A stretch of 64,000 nucleotides of DNA from Aptenodytes patagonicus. Taxonomy: Eukaryota > Chordata > Aves > Sphenisciformes > Spheniscidae. The stretch spans positions 122,510,294 through 122,574,293 of the forward strand of contig NC_134949.1 of NCBI RefSeq assembly GCF_965638725.1, written 5' to 3'. Under the pieces are notes generated by a model. The model was not told where the DNA came from. It was given only the letters and a program-made list of their open reading frames with translations, and did no database searches. The translations under genes were made by a program, and so were the position numbers. This document shows, one piece after another, positions 1 to 38,662 of the stretch; the stretch's first letter is position 1; every line of letters starts with the position of its first letter.

Positions 1-3000
1 TAATTATTTCTTAAATGACTAAATTGGACGATAGACTCTGGAGGCATCAGTAATCTAAACCCTTGTTTTAAAACTCATGCAATTTCTCTTCAATACGGAA
101 TGTTAACACTTTCATACTGTTTTGTACTATGCTGCAGTTTTCCCCGGTCTCGGTAAAGCTACTCTTGCACTTTTGCCGACAGCTGGTAAAAGGTCGTGCG
201 GCTTACCTTAGTCTAGTCGAGGCTGGCGTGTACTGCTGGACAGATACTGGGCCAGTACTGTGACCCCTGTGAGAGAGCGCGCGGTGGCAGCCCTGTTGTA
301 CAGTGTTAACGCTGCGGCTTCTCTTTGAATTTTGTTTGGGGGTTTGACTCGGTGGTGCACTGCGATTGGCCGTACAGCCCATGCTCTAGGACATACACGA
401 TTAGGCAAAAGACTCGCTTTCAAAGGGATGGCAGAAAGTCCAGCAATGGAACCGATGAGACTTGCAATGTAAAGGTGACTCTCCCTGCATGTTCTGAGAA
501 GGGAGGTGACGGAGTTGTCTATTCCAAACAAATTAACACACTGCCTGATGTTGATTGTATGAATTTGTGGTTAATGTGAATTTTAAACTCTAACAAATCT
601 ACAACTGGATTCGGGGGGGAGGGAGGGGATAGAATGATGCTTAAATTGTTGTACCCAACTTGGTCAATAAAGCAGCACAAGTTCATAATCTTAATCACTG
701 GTCAGTAAACAGTAATTAAAATGTATGCCAAAACAACTTTTTGAAGAAACGCGCAGTATGAAAGTATGCTTTATGAAGATTATCAACAGCTGTTAGGGTT
801 GCAAGAATCAGTTCTAGTCATTTTTGGTTGCTTTGGACCGTTACCAAATTAACTCCTTGGGCTTAAATTTTCCGTGATGGTACTCTGCCCTCAAGGAGAC
901 AGCCTGATCCAGAGTTTTGGCAGTTTGACAAGGGAGAGGATATAGAAAGCTTTTCCTCCTTTTTTTTTCCCTCTCTCTTTTTTTTTTTTTTTTTTTAATT
1001 TAAGAAGTATTAGTACTTTAGCTATGTGCACTTTGAATTGGAAAGGGCATTGTACACCTCTTGCCAGATTTGTCTGAGTTACGAGCAGATTGCCAGGATT
1101 TATGGACTCTAGTAGTTCAGGTGCTTATTTCAGAAAAGTCTTTTTGAGGGCTCTTTGTATTACATCTACTGACCAGAGCTTCGTCTGGGCCAGGAGCAAA
1201 ATAAAGTTTGTGTGTAGTAAGGCTGTGCTCGGGCCCGAAGTGAATGACCTTTGCCATGGCAGTAGGAACATGGAGGTGAAGAATTACTAGTACCTCTTCT
1301 TCCACAAAGTGAGGTGACTTGTGTGTATGCTGTCAACTGTTATGGAACAAGGTGTCTTTCTTTGCCCTAAAGGGACAAGGATCAATGTCTCATGTTGTGT
1401 ACAGCAGAGAAAATGGTATTTGGTTGTCCACCACATACTTCAAGAAATAAAACCCCTTATTAGTCTGTCAAAGCGCTCTAGAAATGCCTAAGTTAATCTT
1501 AATTTTCATGGACGTAGTTGTCTTTAATTAAAACTTTTTTCCCTTTGGCTTCTCGCCTTCCGTCTCTGACTAAATATTTGAAGATCTCCTTGCCTCGTTT
1601 GCTGAACTAGTTGGAAGGTGTGTATGAAAACCAAAAGTAAATATGATGGTACAGCAATGGGAAGATCTGCTCTGGGAGAACTGGGCGTTGTATCTGTCCT
1701 AGCTGAAGTCTGGCTTTTTGATGTACGACTTAAAGTAATTAACTCGGGATGTGGGAGCAGCTCCTAATCAGACTTGTGTTTAAATGTCTGGTTTGATAGA
1801 GCTAAAGCATCAGAGATGTTGATCATTCTGTGTAGTCTATGGTGTCCATGTAAGCACTGGTTTCATAGCTGTACAGTATCGCATCTGGGAACATACAATC
1901 TCTTGTGCTTGTTGTTTTGTTCTTTTTTTGCTCTATATTCCCCATGTATAATGTAAAGATACATGTTATCTCACAGCAGCAAGGAGCAGATGAAGTCAGT
2001 CCTATTGAAGACTCCATTTAAAAACCAACTATTTAGGCAAGTTCTGGATTTCATGCCTTAAAAGATGTGGTACTTGTGTGTGGATTTAACCTTTGGTCTT
2101 AAGGAAGACTTACAAAAAAAAGAAATTAAGGTCTGTAATGCCCTAATTATGACACTTCTTGATTTTGAGGTTTCTGTTCTAGTTTCATTCCTCGTTGTTT
2201 AGAATGATATATGAATCTAAAGCTAGTGCAGCGATGTGCTTCTGTTAAATTTGTAAATTGGAATTCGTTTGAGTGTCCTTTGCATGCAGGAATAGATAAG
2301 TAGTGATACATTAAAAAGAACAACTAGGAAACACTCTCTTGGAACCTGGTTATTTATGCAGCACTTCAGCTGTCTTAAAGCTGAATAGTCTGTGACTCCT
2401 GCTGATGGAAGACGTGATCTGTTTGGCCGTTGAATTTCCTTTCGCGCAGAATTACTTTCCTAGAAGTAACATTGCTGAAAGTGCTTCTGACTTCCCTGTC
2501 GTGCGAGGGAGGAGCATTTTGAAACAGGTGCCTGGGAACTTGAAGCCAGCTTCCACCAGAACGATTTCTTGGCAGTCTTCTAATTTGTAGTTTTTAAACA
2601 GTTAGGGCTGGAGGAGCAGGAAGGTGAAGTTCCCATGCCTTGGAAAATTCAAAATTGCCTCTTAAAGGGCAAAAACTGTATGAAGTCTTAATCAACCGCT
2701 ACAGTCTCTGGCTCTTCCAAACAAATGATAGTTGTGATGAAAATTCACTTGTTTGGACAGGTTAAATAAACAAATCTTGCTGCTCTACAAGCATCTGGAA
2801 TAATGGTAGTATTTACCGAAAATACCTTTAGGTAGAAGAGCAGCAGACTGGGTCGTGTAATGCTGTAGCTTTTACAGGGACAGTTCATTGGAGCCAAGTA
2901 CGCTTCAAGAAGAGCACTGAATCCCAGAGCTGTAAGCAACTGGAATACGCTTCTGAAATTACGGGCAAAGCTATGACTTAAAACCAACAGGCAGTTTACA

Positions 3001-5025
3001 GAGGAGCTACAGCTCAGGTAATGGTGCAAACATGTGATAAAGAATTTGGTGGTAAATTTTTGAAATTACACCGTTCTAGGCTACAGGAGTGTAATGGCAA
3101 TTCAATTTTTTTTAAATGACTGCACGCTATTCATTGGCGTTGGTGTCTCTGCACAACTCTAACATGCTAGATGTGAAAATACAAACTGGAACTGAAATTA
3201 GTAGTAATTACGGTATTTCCTAGAAACAGAGAGGCTTAAGTCTACATGCCAGAGTGGTTATTGGCTTGATTAAAATTGCTTTCCCACAGAGGCAGCTACA
3301 GAACTGCTTTTTCCTATTGCTTTCAGTAACTTCCTCTGTGTGCTAACACGCTCCGTCAGTAGGCCCGTTCCTCGAGCAGACACTCAGAAGATGCTGCCTG
3401 TTTCAGAACTGGGGCTGTGGGCTCTGAGGTCATGAGCAGCTTTCAGAAGGGCTCACCCCTGTGACAGCAGGGGAAGCTGCGCTCTGTGCAGTGCAGCAGA
3501 ATGTGGTCGCTGTGAGAACTGCTGTTGACGACCCGTGGCGTTGGGCTACGGGTTAGTTTACAGCGGACTGCAGAGCCCAGTAGCAGAGGCTGTGACTGAT
3601 GGAGGCAGGCAAGCCAGAGGATAAAGGCATTGAATTAACTGTTACTCTCAGTTAAAAAGCAACTGGAAATGAAGGTGTAGTTAACACACCAGCCACCTGA
3701 GAAACCCAGTCTCCTGGTATCCCCACGATGCCGTTGGCACTGGATTTTCACTCTTGGTGTCTGCTAATAGTCAAAGGGGAAAAGTGCAGTAATTTGCTTC
3801 TAGATTAGTTAGGGAGAAGTGTGAAGTCGGATTGTACTACCCTGAACTCCACCAGAAACCGAGTATTTGACATTATCAAAGATTTTAATATTCTGAGGTG
3901 CCTGTTTCCATCATAAGAGAGGGACTTTCCCTTTGTCTAGGTTTTCTAGATGTTGTCTTGTTCAGTGTACCACTAGGCTGACAGTGTCATGGTAGTTACT
4001 GTAAAGTAACAGATGTAAATGTAAAGCATTCCAGTGTAATTGTATACATGCTGCATTCTTGGGGTAGGATACTTCACGTGGTGTCGATATGAAGTAACTG
4101 GAAGGCACAGGAAGCTTTCATCATGCCTCAACCTGCAGTAACTTGTTTACGTGCCCACATTTTTAAGTTCACAGGCTGTTTCCTCAAGTAAGACCTGGCC
4201 ACAGTCTAAAGTTACTGTTTCAGAATCGCAGACTGATTCTGAGGTGGTGAGCAGAACGGCGCTGTAGTAAAGATGAGGGTAGCTGACCACATGGCGTGAG
4301 CGCTGCTTTATTTTCTGTGCACAGCTGAATTAGAAATCTTGCTGGAGGGCACAAACGTGACAGTATTCTACATACTGCTCTTCAGATTTAGTATTCTCTG
4401 CTGCAGGGATCTGATCACCTGATAGCTGTGTAAAAAGTGACATACATGCCTCCAAAATAACAGCTTTGACTACCTGAAGTGAAACGGACTGCATTAAACT
4501 TGTTAATAGACCCTACTACTGCTATCTGTGAACATAACAGAGTCAGATCAGCAGTCTGCTGCCTCTCATTTTCTCTGTCTTCGATCAGGCCGTACAACTA
4601 TGTTACTGCTCCAACTTGTTCTGATTCAGGTTATGGTTGGTACAAACTGCTTTTTAAAAGTCTAGCTCATTTTAACGTAAGTGGGTTTGGGAATACTAGA
4701 CAGCTATGCCAAGCAGTTCTGAGGAATCTTAACCTTTTAATCTGATTGAGCTGCAGCCAGGACTCTCTGCTTGTGTCCATCTGACTTTCATCTATCTTTG
4801 TGGAGTTCAGAGCTGTCTCTAAACCAAGAGGTGCAGCATACCGAGGCGTAGCTGTCAAGCTTCTGGCAAGGTGCTGAAGCAGTCTTGGAAGGGGTTTTGC
4901 CAAGATATTCCACCCATCCAAAATGGCTACCAGTTACCGCACAGAGCAGTAGCAGCAACTCTGTACTTCAGAATAGAACTTGCATGTGCATGAAGAACAC
5001 AGACCTTCCAGATGCAATTCAGACC
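1..5025 (+). other. Probable SON 3' untranslated/downstream region; no coding exon recognised
   Basis: I find no recognisable protein-coding exon on either strand; the open frames are short and unlike any family I know. The assignment to the 3' end of SON rests on synteny: DONSON was named as the downstream neighbour of SON, and here DONSON is transcribed toward this region. Positions about 100-560 contain more CpG dinucleotides than the rest, as a conserved transcribed end might. Plus-strand AATAAA signals occur at 666-671, 1200-1205 (followed by a GT-rich stretch) and 5026-5031. T-rich runs lie near 960-1000. The G-patch and double-stranded-RNA-binding exons of SON were looked for and not seen, so they should lie upstream of this window. 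Confidence 0.35.
666..671 (+). terminator. Candidate plus-strand polyadenylation signal
   Basis: AATAAA in the plus direction, after a stretch of transcript-like sequence. It may be a SON poly(A) site. The hexamer alone is common by chance, so this is tentative. Confidence 0.3.
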
Positions 5026-5031
5026 AATAAA
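5026..5031 (+). terminator. Candidate distal plus-strand polyadenylation signal facing DONSON
   Basis: AATAAA on the plus strand, 25 bp before the minus-strand DONSON poly(A) signal. If SON transcripts run this far, the two convergent genes would end within a few tens of bases of each other. Confidence 0.3.
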
Positions 5032-5055
5032 ATAGCTAATCATGTTTTATCAAGT

Positions 5056-5061
5056 TTTATT
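5056..5061 (-). terminator. DONSON: DONSON polyadenylation signal
   Basis: TTTATT on the plus strand reads AATAAA on the minus strand, 225 bp beyond the DONSON stop codon. That spacing suits a short 3' untranslated region, and it is the first canonical hexamer after the stop. Confidence 0.7.
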
Positions 5062-5285
5062 TAAAAAAGGCTGTCTAAAATACAAAAGGAGATGTCCTAG
5101 ACCTTCATTTCCTTCAAAAGTCCTTTGAAGTGTTTTATGCTGGGTGATGTGCAATAGTTGTCTGTGATGTTCAACTAGGTTGTATCCCTCCCGGTACTGC
5201 ATAGGTGCTGCCCGTGTAGACCCAAATGAAGTACAGCAACTGCACGCTAGAGAGCATTCTTTTCCATTAAATGGAACTAGCATAC

Positions 5286-11589
<6,304 letters not shown>

Positions 11590-11642
11590 GGCCGGGCGGC
11601 GCGCAAGGGAGCACAGCCGCCGGGCGGGAGCCGCTGTCCCGG

Positions 11643-11655
11643 CTTGGCGCGCAAA
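11643..11655. promoter_or_regulatory. Candidate E2F site in DONSON promoter
   Basis: CTTGGCGCGCAAA, 54 bp upstream of the start codon, has one mismatch to TTTSSCGC and is nearly symmetrical. S-phase control would fit a replication-initiation gene. The match is seen; the function is inferred. Confidence 0.4.
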
Positions 11656-11859
11656 GGGGCGAGCCCCGCCCCTGGGCGGTGCTGAGGTAACGCGGCGGCC
11701 GCCGCCATTTCCTCCGGCGCCCGGAGGGCGCGGAGCAGCCCCGCGCCGCGGCCTGCGGGGTCGCGGTCCCTGAGGAGACGGCTCCGTGCGGCTGGGCGAG
11801 CTCCTCCCGCCAGCCCCGGGGACCGCGGCCGCTGCCCTGCCACCGCTCTCCCACCCCGC

Positions 11860-13033
11860 TTCGGCTAGTAAATAAAAAAAGCGTTACTGCTAAAATACGT
11901 AAATGGATTTCTGAATCCGTTCCGAAACCAGCCTGAATGAATTTCTCCAGTCAGGTATCAAGGAAATCGCCACACGGCTGCACCAGGACAAAAATCACCT
12001 GTGAAGATACTAGAACATGGTTACAGTTGTGTGAAATGTGAGACTAAACACACACTGTGCATATTTGGTGCAGAAAACTAGTTTTGATTGTGATTTGTGG
12101 CACTGGCTAGGGCCCATGCTAGAGTATTTTGCTTCAGACTCCTTGCAGAAAGGCACCCATACCCTCACCAGCAAAAAACGGGTAGTAGTTTTCAGCACGT
12201 GCTAGACAGATGATCCTTTCCAAAACACAGCTCTGAAGGCTATTAAATAAAACGATGATGGATTACAAAATAATCCAGATACAAAGCTGTTTTTGAAGAC
12301 ATGTGGCTGCCCTTAACAGCAATCTATGCATCATCCACACATCTTCTGGCTGCATGGGGCTTCAGCTCAGCAGAGCAGAAGCATCCTCAGCAAAACCTGG
12401 GCAAGAGCCTGAGCTGGCACTGCTCCTGGCATGCCTCTCACGGTTATTAGCGCTACAGGAGACCATGGGCAGCCTTCACGGGGCTGTCAGATCAGCGTAC
12501 AGATAGCAGCGAAGCACATGCTACTTTCTTGTCAAAGCTACGAAGCAACAGGCAAGCACCTGGCAGCCATTCCCTCCAGAGCTGGAGAGCCTTGCTCTCG
12601 TGCTCAAAACTACTTTCTGCTGTCAGGGGATGTGCGAAAGGGGAAGCAATTGCTTGGGGAGCCTCATGAACCCTCTTGTTCAAGCACATGTAAATCTAAA
12701 TCTAGCATTATTAAAGAGCATTAGAAAATTGAGACATCTCAGCCAAACAAATGCACCAATAGGCAGCTTAACACCCAAAGCACAAAGAGACATTTGCTTC
12801 ATAACCTGATCCAGCTGAAAGACTAAGACCGCTTCAGCAATAGCTAGCCTCAGTCTACTGTACGTGGGGTTCAAAAGGCATTTATATATGTAGTTAGGAG
12901 CAACATATCTACGGACAAAAGGTCTAGTAAAATAAAAACTATGCTATAAAATCCTTCTGCAGTTTTGTCAGTGGTTGCTCCTGTTTTATTAGACCTTTAC
13001 TTTTTAACTCTTATTTTGTTTCCTCTGATCTAC
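11860..13033. other. Intergenic region between DONSON promoter and CRYZL1 3' end
   Basis: AT-rich sequence with no exon I can recognise on either strand. It separates the tandem minus-strand genes. An imperfect inverted repeat lies at 12,917-12,998 near the end of CRYZL1. Confidence 0.6.
12917..12998. repeat. Imperfect inverted repeat near CRYZL1 3' end
   Basis: AAAGGTCTAGTAAAAT near 12,918 pairs with GTTTTATTAGACCTTT at 12,983-12,998, with about one mismatch over 16 bases and a loop of roughly 45-50 bases. The right arm carries AATAAA on the minus strand, so a hairpin would sequester a possible CRYZL1 poly(A) signal. Confidence 0.5.
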
Positions 13034-13039
13034 TTTATT
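13034..13039 (-). terminator. CRYZL1: Candidate CRYZL1 polyadenylation signal
   Basis: Plus-strand TTTATT reads AATAAA on the minus strand, about 1.25 kb past the CRYZL1 stop. I noticed no earlier canonical hexamer in the minus direction. A second lies at about 12,984. Confidence 0.4.
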
Positions 13040-14282
13040 TTGTGACTTTTAAGCTAAGTGAACACCACCAGGAAAAGATAAGCAGTTGGGTACAAAGCTT
13101 CAGAATAAATGTCAATCCAACAGAGGATTCACATGCTTTAGACGTGTGTGTGTACACACGTGCATAAAAGCATCACCTCTTTTCAAGGCTGCATTACATC
13201 ACATTAGTAGTAAAATAAGATTTACTCATGCTTTTATATGCTTCCCTTGCATCATTTATCAAGAACCTACTACAAGTCCGGTGAATGATAGAAGATAGAT
13301 TATCTAGAACCATGATTAATCTATTTTCACTGAAATGTTCCAACTAGCACTGGTTTAAAGTGCTAATGTCCACTGTTTGAGCCATCCACACAGTGAAAAT
13401 GAATAGCACACTTGCACAGAAAAAATATTTTTGCTCTCAAGTAAGAGCAAGTAGGAAGCCATATGCTTTGAAGAAAGAAAAACAGCAGTTCCTTCCCTAC
13501 TGCTGATTTGCAGATGGTTCACGGTAATGGGGGATGTTGGATAAACACATTTGAGCCGTGCTAGGCACAGGACTGCTGTTAGAAGAGGGGAAGTGAAAGT
13601 GCACAGCATAGGAAGGTCTTACTGGAAAGACATCAAAGATAACGTTACAGTAACAAGATACATAATGACACGATCAGCTTATAGACTCTAGGTTTACTGC
13701 CTGGTTGCCAAAATGAAGAAGAAAATCAGCTGTGGGGGGAACTCTTACTGTCAGTGCCATTTCCCCTCTAGCATCCTTGCCAATTCTGAGGGTTTTGCCT
13801 GTCTTTCAATTAAGTAACAATTTCAAATGTGGATTAAAGACTTAAGTGTACTGCAGAGAGTGCTCAGTCTCAGTGCAGTCAAAAGCAAAAGGTAATATAA
13901 AGGTGACTATTGGTAGGGGCTGGAGAAGGGAGGACTAATAAAAAACACCAGATTTTTTTTTTTTCCTCCTTTAATTTCTTATGGTTGAAAAACAACAGCA
14001 ACTGAGTTTGCCTGTAGATGTTACTGACATTTGTAATTAGGGCAAGGCAAACAAGATTTGTGTGTCAAGACCGCCTCTTTAGAAGTTGCTGATGGGAACG
14101 TTCTGCTCAACTGGATCCAAAAAACCCTGAAGTCACAGGAGCTTCACAGACCGCTTGTGCTGAGGTACAAAAGATCTTTAAATTCTGGTTACAGAATTAT
14201 TTTAAAGTGTACACTTAATTTACTTCTCAAATACATTACGTTTCTTTATCTTCCACAGGCTTAGAAATCAGGAAATTGCATG

Positions 14283-35136
<20,854 letters not shown>

Positions 35137-36423
35137 AGTGATCTGGAAAAAGACACAGCAACCAAACTGTAATACGTGCAGTATCTATAGAGCAAACAAG
35201 TAACTAAAGCTTTACGTTACTTTATAAGCAGAATAGCGATTGGTTGCAAGCAACACAGGGCCTATGAGTCCTTCCAATACGTAAGTTCTAGAACAGATAA
35301 GGCAAGATATAGTGTTACCTGCAACAGGTTACATCAGTATTGTTGACCATAATATAACAAATACTGGGGACTAAGGATGTACAGCAGAAGGCAATGAATG
35401 ATACACAGGATTTACCGATTGGTGGTCCAATGCAGTAGATGGGTTGTTTGCCGCCCGGGCTGGAAGGCGCACAATTTGACTAGCTCAGACAAAGGCAGCG
35501 CAAAGGGCAATATAACCAGCGTAGGAATAGAAGGAACCTTACATATGACTTCACTAAAAGTCACAGCTTGGGTTTTTGGTCTCCTCTCCCAATTTGGCGT
35601 ATGTCGTCCTCAACAAACAAGAGGCTTTTAGAGAGAAAAAAAGTTTTAAAAAGGGATCTCATCAAGTTTATGAAAAAGAAAAGCACAGAGCAGAGAGGCC
35701 ATTATATTGCTTCTGGCAGCCAGCACTAACACCTCAGGGACGCCCGAGGTTGAAGGGACCGCCCTGAAGCACCTCGCCTTTCAGAAACGCAGAGCAGCGC
35801 GGCAGCCAGGGCCCAGCACAACCCCGACCAGCCCCGCTGGGAGCCCCGAGCTCGGCGGTGCCGGGCCACTTCGCCTGGCTCTCGCCGCGCTGCGGCCACA
35901 GCACCCAACACGTTCCCTGAGGGCAGCTGCCAAGCTGCGCCCGCTTCGGGGCGCCCCGCTCCTTTAGCCGTTAGCGCCACCGGCCACGCCACTGCTATTA
36001 TTCCTGTGCTTTATCACACCGGAGAGCAGCTCGGCGCGGGGGGGAAGAGACCAACGCCTCGCCAGCGCCCGCCTCTGCCTCCGCGCCGCGACAGCCGCGG
36101 CGCCGCAGCAGCCCCGCAGCGCCCGCCGAGGGCCAGACGCGGAGGAAACCCGCGGAGAAACGACGCCAAACCGAGGTGCTCCAAGCCCGCCCGAGGCACC
36201 CAGCCTCCTTAGCCCTGGGGCTCCCGGCGGGAAGAGCCCCCCGGGAACCGAGACAACGCACCGCCAGCCCCCGGGAAGCGCCGCCGCCCCGCGACCGACG
36301 GTTGCCATGACAAACCGCTACTTCCGCCGCGCTCCCACCTCGGCGCCCTCCCGCGAGCGCGGGCACCACCCCCACGCCCCGCTCCCAGCCCCGAGGTCCG
36401 GAGAGGCCCCATGTGAGCTTGTG

Positions 36424-36872
36424 ATTGGCCACAGCGGCCGCCCCTCGGCATAGAAGCGGAGGCAGGATTGGCTAGGGCGGCTGTCGCTCCCTAGAAGAGC
36501 GGAGGCGGGAGCAGGCGCCCCCCCGCGGCGCTCGAGGACTACGCGGCCCAGCAGGCTGCGCGGCGCCGCCCGGCGGGCTACAGCGCTCAGCGGCTGCCCT
36601 GCGTGACCTCCCGAGAGCGGGGCCGGCGGCCGGGACGCTGCCGGGGGAGGGGGGGTGGGGACAGACACCAGCTTGAATTACCCTTACGTAAAATAAAGGG
36701 GCCGCCGCCCCCGCAGGCGCGTCCCGCTGGAGGTGAGGAGGGAGCCCGGCCGCCCCCCTCCCCCCGGCTCCGCTCCCTGCGCGCTGACCCTCTCGGCGCA
36801 AGAGCGGGCCTGGCGGAGCCCGGATTGGCCGGAGGAGGCCGGCTCCCTGCGGCGCTCCCGGTCTCTGATTGG
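36424..36872 (-). promoter_or_regulatory. Four inverted CCAAT (NF-Y) boxes
   Basis: ATTGG on the plus strand at 36,424-36,428, 36,467-36,471, 36,824-36,828 and 36,868-36,872, all in the same orientation and all in GATTGGC/GATTGGCC context. They form two pairs spaced 43 and 44 bp. Confidence 0.7.
36684..36691. promoter_or_regulatory. Palindromic TTACGTAA bZIP site
   Basis: A perfect 8-bp match to the PAR-bZIP/C/EBP/NFIL3 palindrome (D-box type), in an AT-rich patch within the GC-rich divergent promoter. Binding is inferred from the motif only. Confidence 0.5.
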
Positions 36873-36929
36873 CGGCACTCGCCTGCCCGTTGCTCGGGGG
36901 GCGGGAGGGAGGCTGCGGCCGCGCGTCAG

Positions 36930-37084
36930 TACGGCGGCTGTGAGGGCGAGCGCGAGCCAGGGCTCCTCCCCCCGCCGCCCGCCAGACGGTGGCTGAGGAG
37001 GCAGCGGGAGGGGATGGTGCGTCTGGCGGAGGCGGTGGCGGACGCCGCTTCGGCTCCTCCATCCCCCCCGCCGTCGCCATGGGT
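36930..37084 (+). other. ITSN1: First exon of the plus-strand divergent gene (ITSN1 by synteny)
   Basis: The exon ends at a strong donor, GGT|GTGAGT (37,085-37,090). The start is only estimated. By synteny this is the 5' exon of intersectin-1, an EH/SH3-domain endocytic scaffold; its first exon is untranslated in human as far as I recall. Here it holds two ATGs. The one at 37,014 opens a 24-codon frame closed by a TGA that straddles the splice junction. The one at 37,079 (GTCGCCATGG, excellent context) runs ATG GGT into the junction in phase 0. They are either upstream start codons of the ITSN1 leader or the start of a separate protein. Confidence 0.55.
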
Positions 37085-37146
37085 GTGAGTAGGGCCCCCC
37101 GGCCCGCGCAGATATGAGGTACTGCCCAGCGGCGGCGGGAGGGGAC

Positions 37147-37180
37147 GAGGAGGAGGAGGAGGAGGAGGAGGAGGAGGAGG
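37147..37180 (+). repeat. (GGA)n purine microsatellite
   Basis: About eleven GAG/GGA units just inside the first intron of the plus-strand gene. It is a pure-purine strand able to form triplex or G-quadruplex structures near a promoter. Confidence 0.9.
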
Positions 37181-38126
37181 GGGGGACCCTCACTGGGAGG
37201 GGCGACGGTTCACCCCAGGCCGGCGGCGCCCGGCGCGCACCCGCGGCGGGGGGGCAGCGGCGGCGCCTCTGCCCCGCGCTGCCTCTGCCGCCCCCCGCCT
37301 CCGCACGGTGCCGGCGGCCGGGCGTGTCCCGGTGCCCGCGCCCGCTGACAGGCGCCGGGTGCCCTGCACGGAGCGAGGCGCCCTGCTCCTCCTCACCTCC
37401 CTCAGTGCCGTGGTCGTCGCCGGTGTGGGCGGCCGGGGGGGGGGGGAGGCGCGGAGCCGTGAGGTGGGCGCCCGCGGGTTGCGCCCCCCGTGCGGGTCCG
37501 GCGCCGGCTGCTGCGCGCTAGGGCGGGCGCCGCTGCTTGCCTTCCTCGGGCTGGCCTTTTTTTACTATTATTCTTTCAATTTTTATTGGTACCTCATCGG
37601 GGTGGGTTTCGCGGGTGCCGTTTTCGCAGCTACGGTTTTGCGGGTGGGGAGGAAAGCGGGGCAATGCGGCGGGGGGAGCGCCCCGCTTCGTGCGCGCTGG
37701 CTCGGCGATAGCACAGCCCTCGCCGTCACAAGACAGCCATCGCTCCCGGAGGGAGCCGTGTCCCGGCCACCCGTGTCCTCCGGGGGATCTCGGACGTGGA
37801 ATGCAAGGGGCGGGTTGTGCGGCTGCGGCTAGCGGGTTTCCCTTTAGCGCGTTAAATAACGATTATATCTGCTGCCTCCGTCCTCTTTGCTCCCTGCCCC
37901 TTCGACGCACACGGTCCGCCCTGGTGCGAAGTGGAGGAGGAATGCCATCCCTTACGGCTTGGAAAGGGCACACGACCAATTGAACGAAGGACTGTTGTCA
38001 GGGCGTCAGGAAAAGGAAACCGGTACATGGTCGGGTTTTTGTCCCTTCATTTCTGTTTGCCTCGGATTAGCAGACAACTTTGTGGATAATATTTCCTGTG
38101 GACATCTTTTGTTCTGATTCAGCTGC

Positions 38127-38149
38127 TTTTTTTTTTTTTTTTTTTTTTT
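38127..38149 (+). repeat. Poly-T run
   Basis: 23 consecutive T in the proximal intron. Confidence 0.95.
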
Positions 38150-38581
38150 GGAAAAAAGTGGTTTTTGCTTTTAGAAAACAGTATTTTCTGTGAACTCTGC
38201 CTTTCTGTGGGGCGTGAACGTCATGATAGGGAAAACACTTCCATACATCATTAAAGTAAGAGAGTATTGTTTAGTAAATAACTCTTGTCGGTAAAATAAC
38301 TAGCGTTCCAGATGTGATAGTGTGGTACTCATTAAAGCAAGAAACACTCTGTTTTCCTCTACCTCTTCCCATGCCCCAGTTCTAAGGTATGCTTTTTGTT
38401 TAGAGCTTGTATGGCAATATATATTTAAGGTAATAGCTATGTATTTTGACAAAATATTTGAAGTCAACCTCCAAATGTGTGTGGTTTTTCCTAAATCAAA
38501 AAGCCAAACTGTGTATTTAGGTACTGATGACTCTGGAGAGTGTTAGACTGTGCAGTGTTACTCCACACTGTGTTAGACAAC

Positions 38582-38614
38582 CTTTCTTTCTTTCTTTCCT
38601 TCTTTCTTTCTTTC
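38582..38614 (+). repeat. (TTTC)n microsatellite
   Basis: Imperfect TTTC repeats that serve as an unusually long pyrimidine tract for the candidate exon starting at 38,630. Confidence 0.9.
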
Positions 38615-38629
38615 ACCTTTTTGTTCCAG

Positions 38630-38662
38630 TCGCCAGTAACTCCCCTCGATGAGTATGACCAG
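38630..38662 (+). other. Candidate 33-bp coding exon (unknown protein)
   Basis: Acceptor CACCTTTTTGTTCCAG after a TTTC tract, then 11 codons (SPVTPLDEYDQ) and donor CAG|GTGATG; phase 0 at both ends. It joins in frame to ATG GGT of the exon ending at 37,084 and to the candidate exon at 47,751. It holds two CpGs in a CpG-poor intron. I do not recognise the peptide. It could be a decoy. Confidence 0.35.

Larger units (their letters stand above)
35740..37700. promoter_or_regulatory. CpG island, divergent promoter of CRYZL1 (-) and ITSN1 (+)
   Basis: About 2 kb of very GC- and CpG-rich DNA between the first CRYZL1 coding exon and the long AT-rich plus-side intron. In human, CRYZL1 and ITSN1 are head to head in the same way. 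The core contains four ATTGG boxes (36,424, 36,467, 36,824, 36,868), a palindromic TTACGTAA (36,684) and an ETS-like ACTTCCGCC near 36,320. The 5' untranslated exon of CRYZL1 must lie here, but I cannot fix its donor. Long open frames in the island are a by-product of base composition. Confidence 0.8.

Noticed and set aside
36472-37080. 202-codon minus-strand and 161-codon plus-strand frames in the divergent CpG island
   Set aside because: Stop-poor because of high GC; proline/arginine/serine-rich with no family resemblance.
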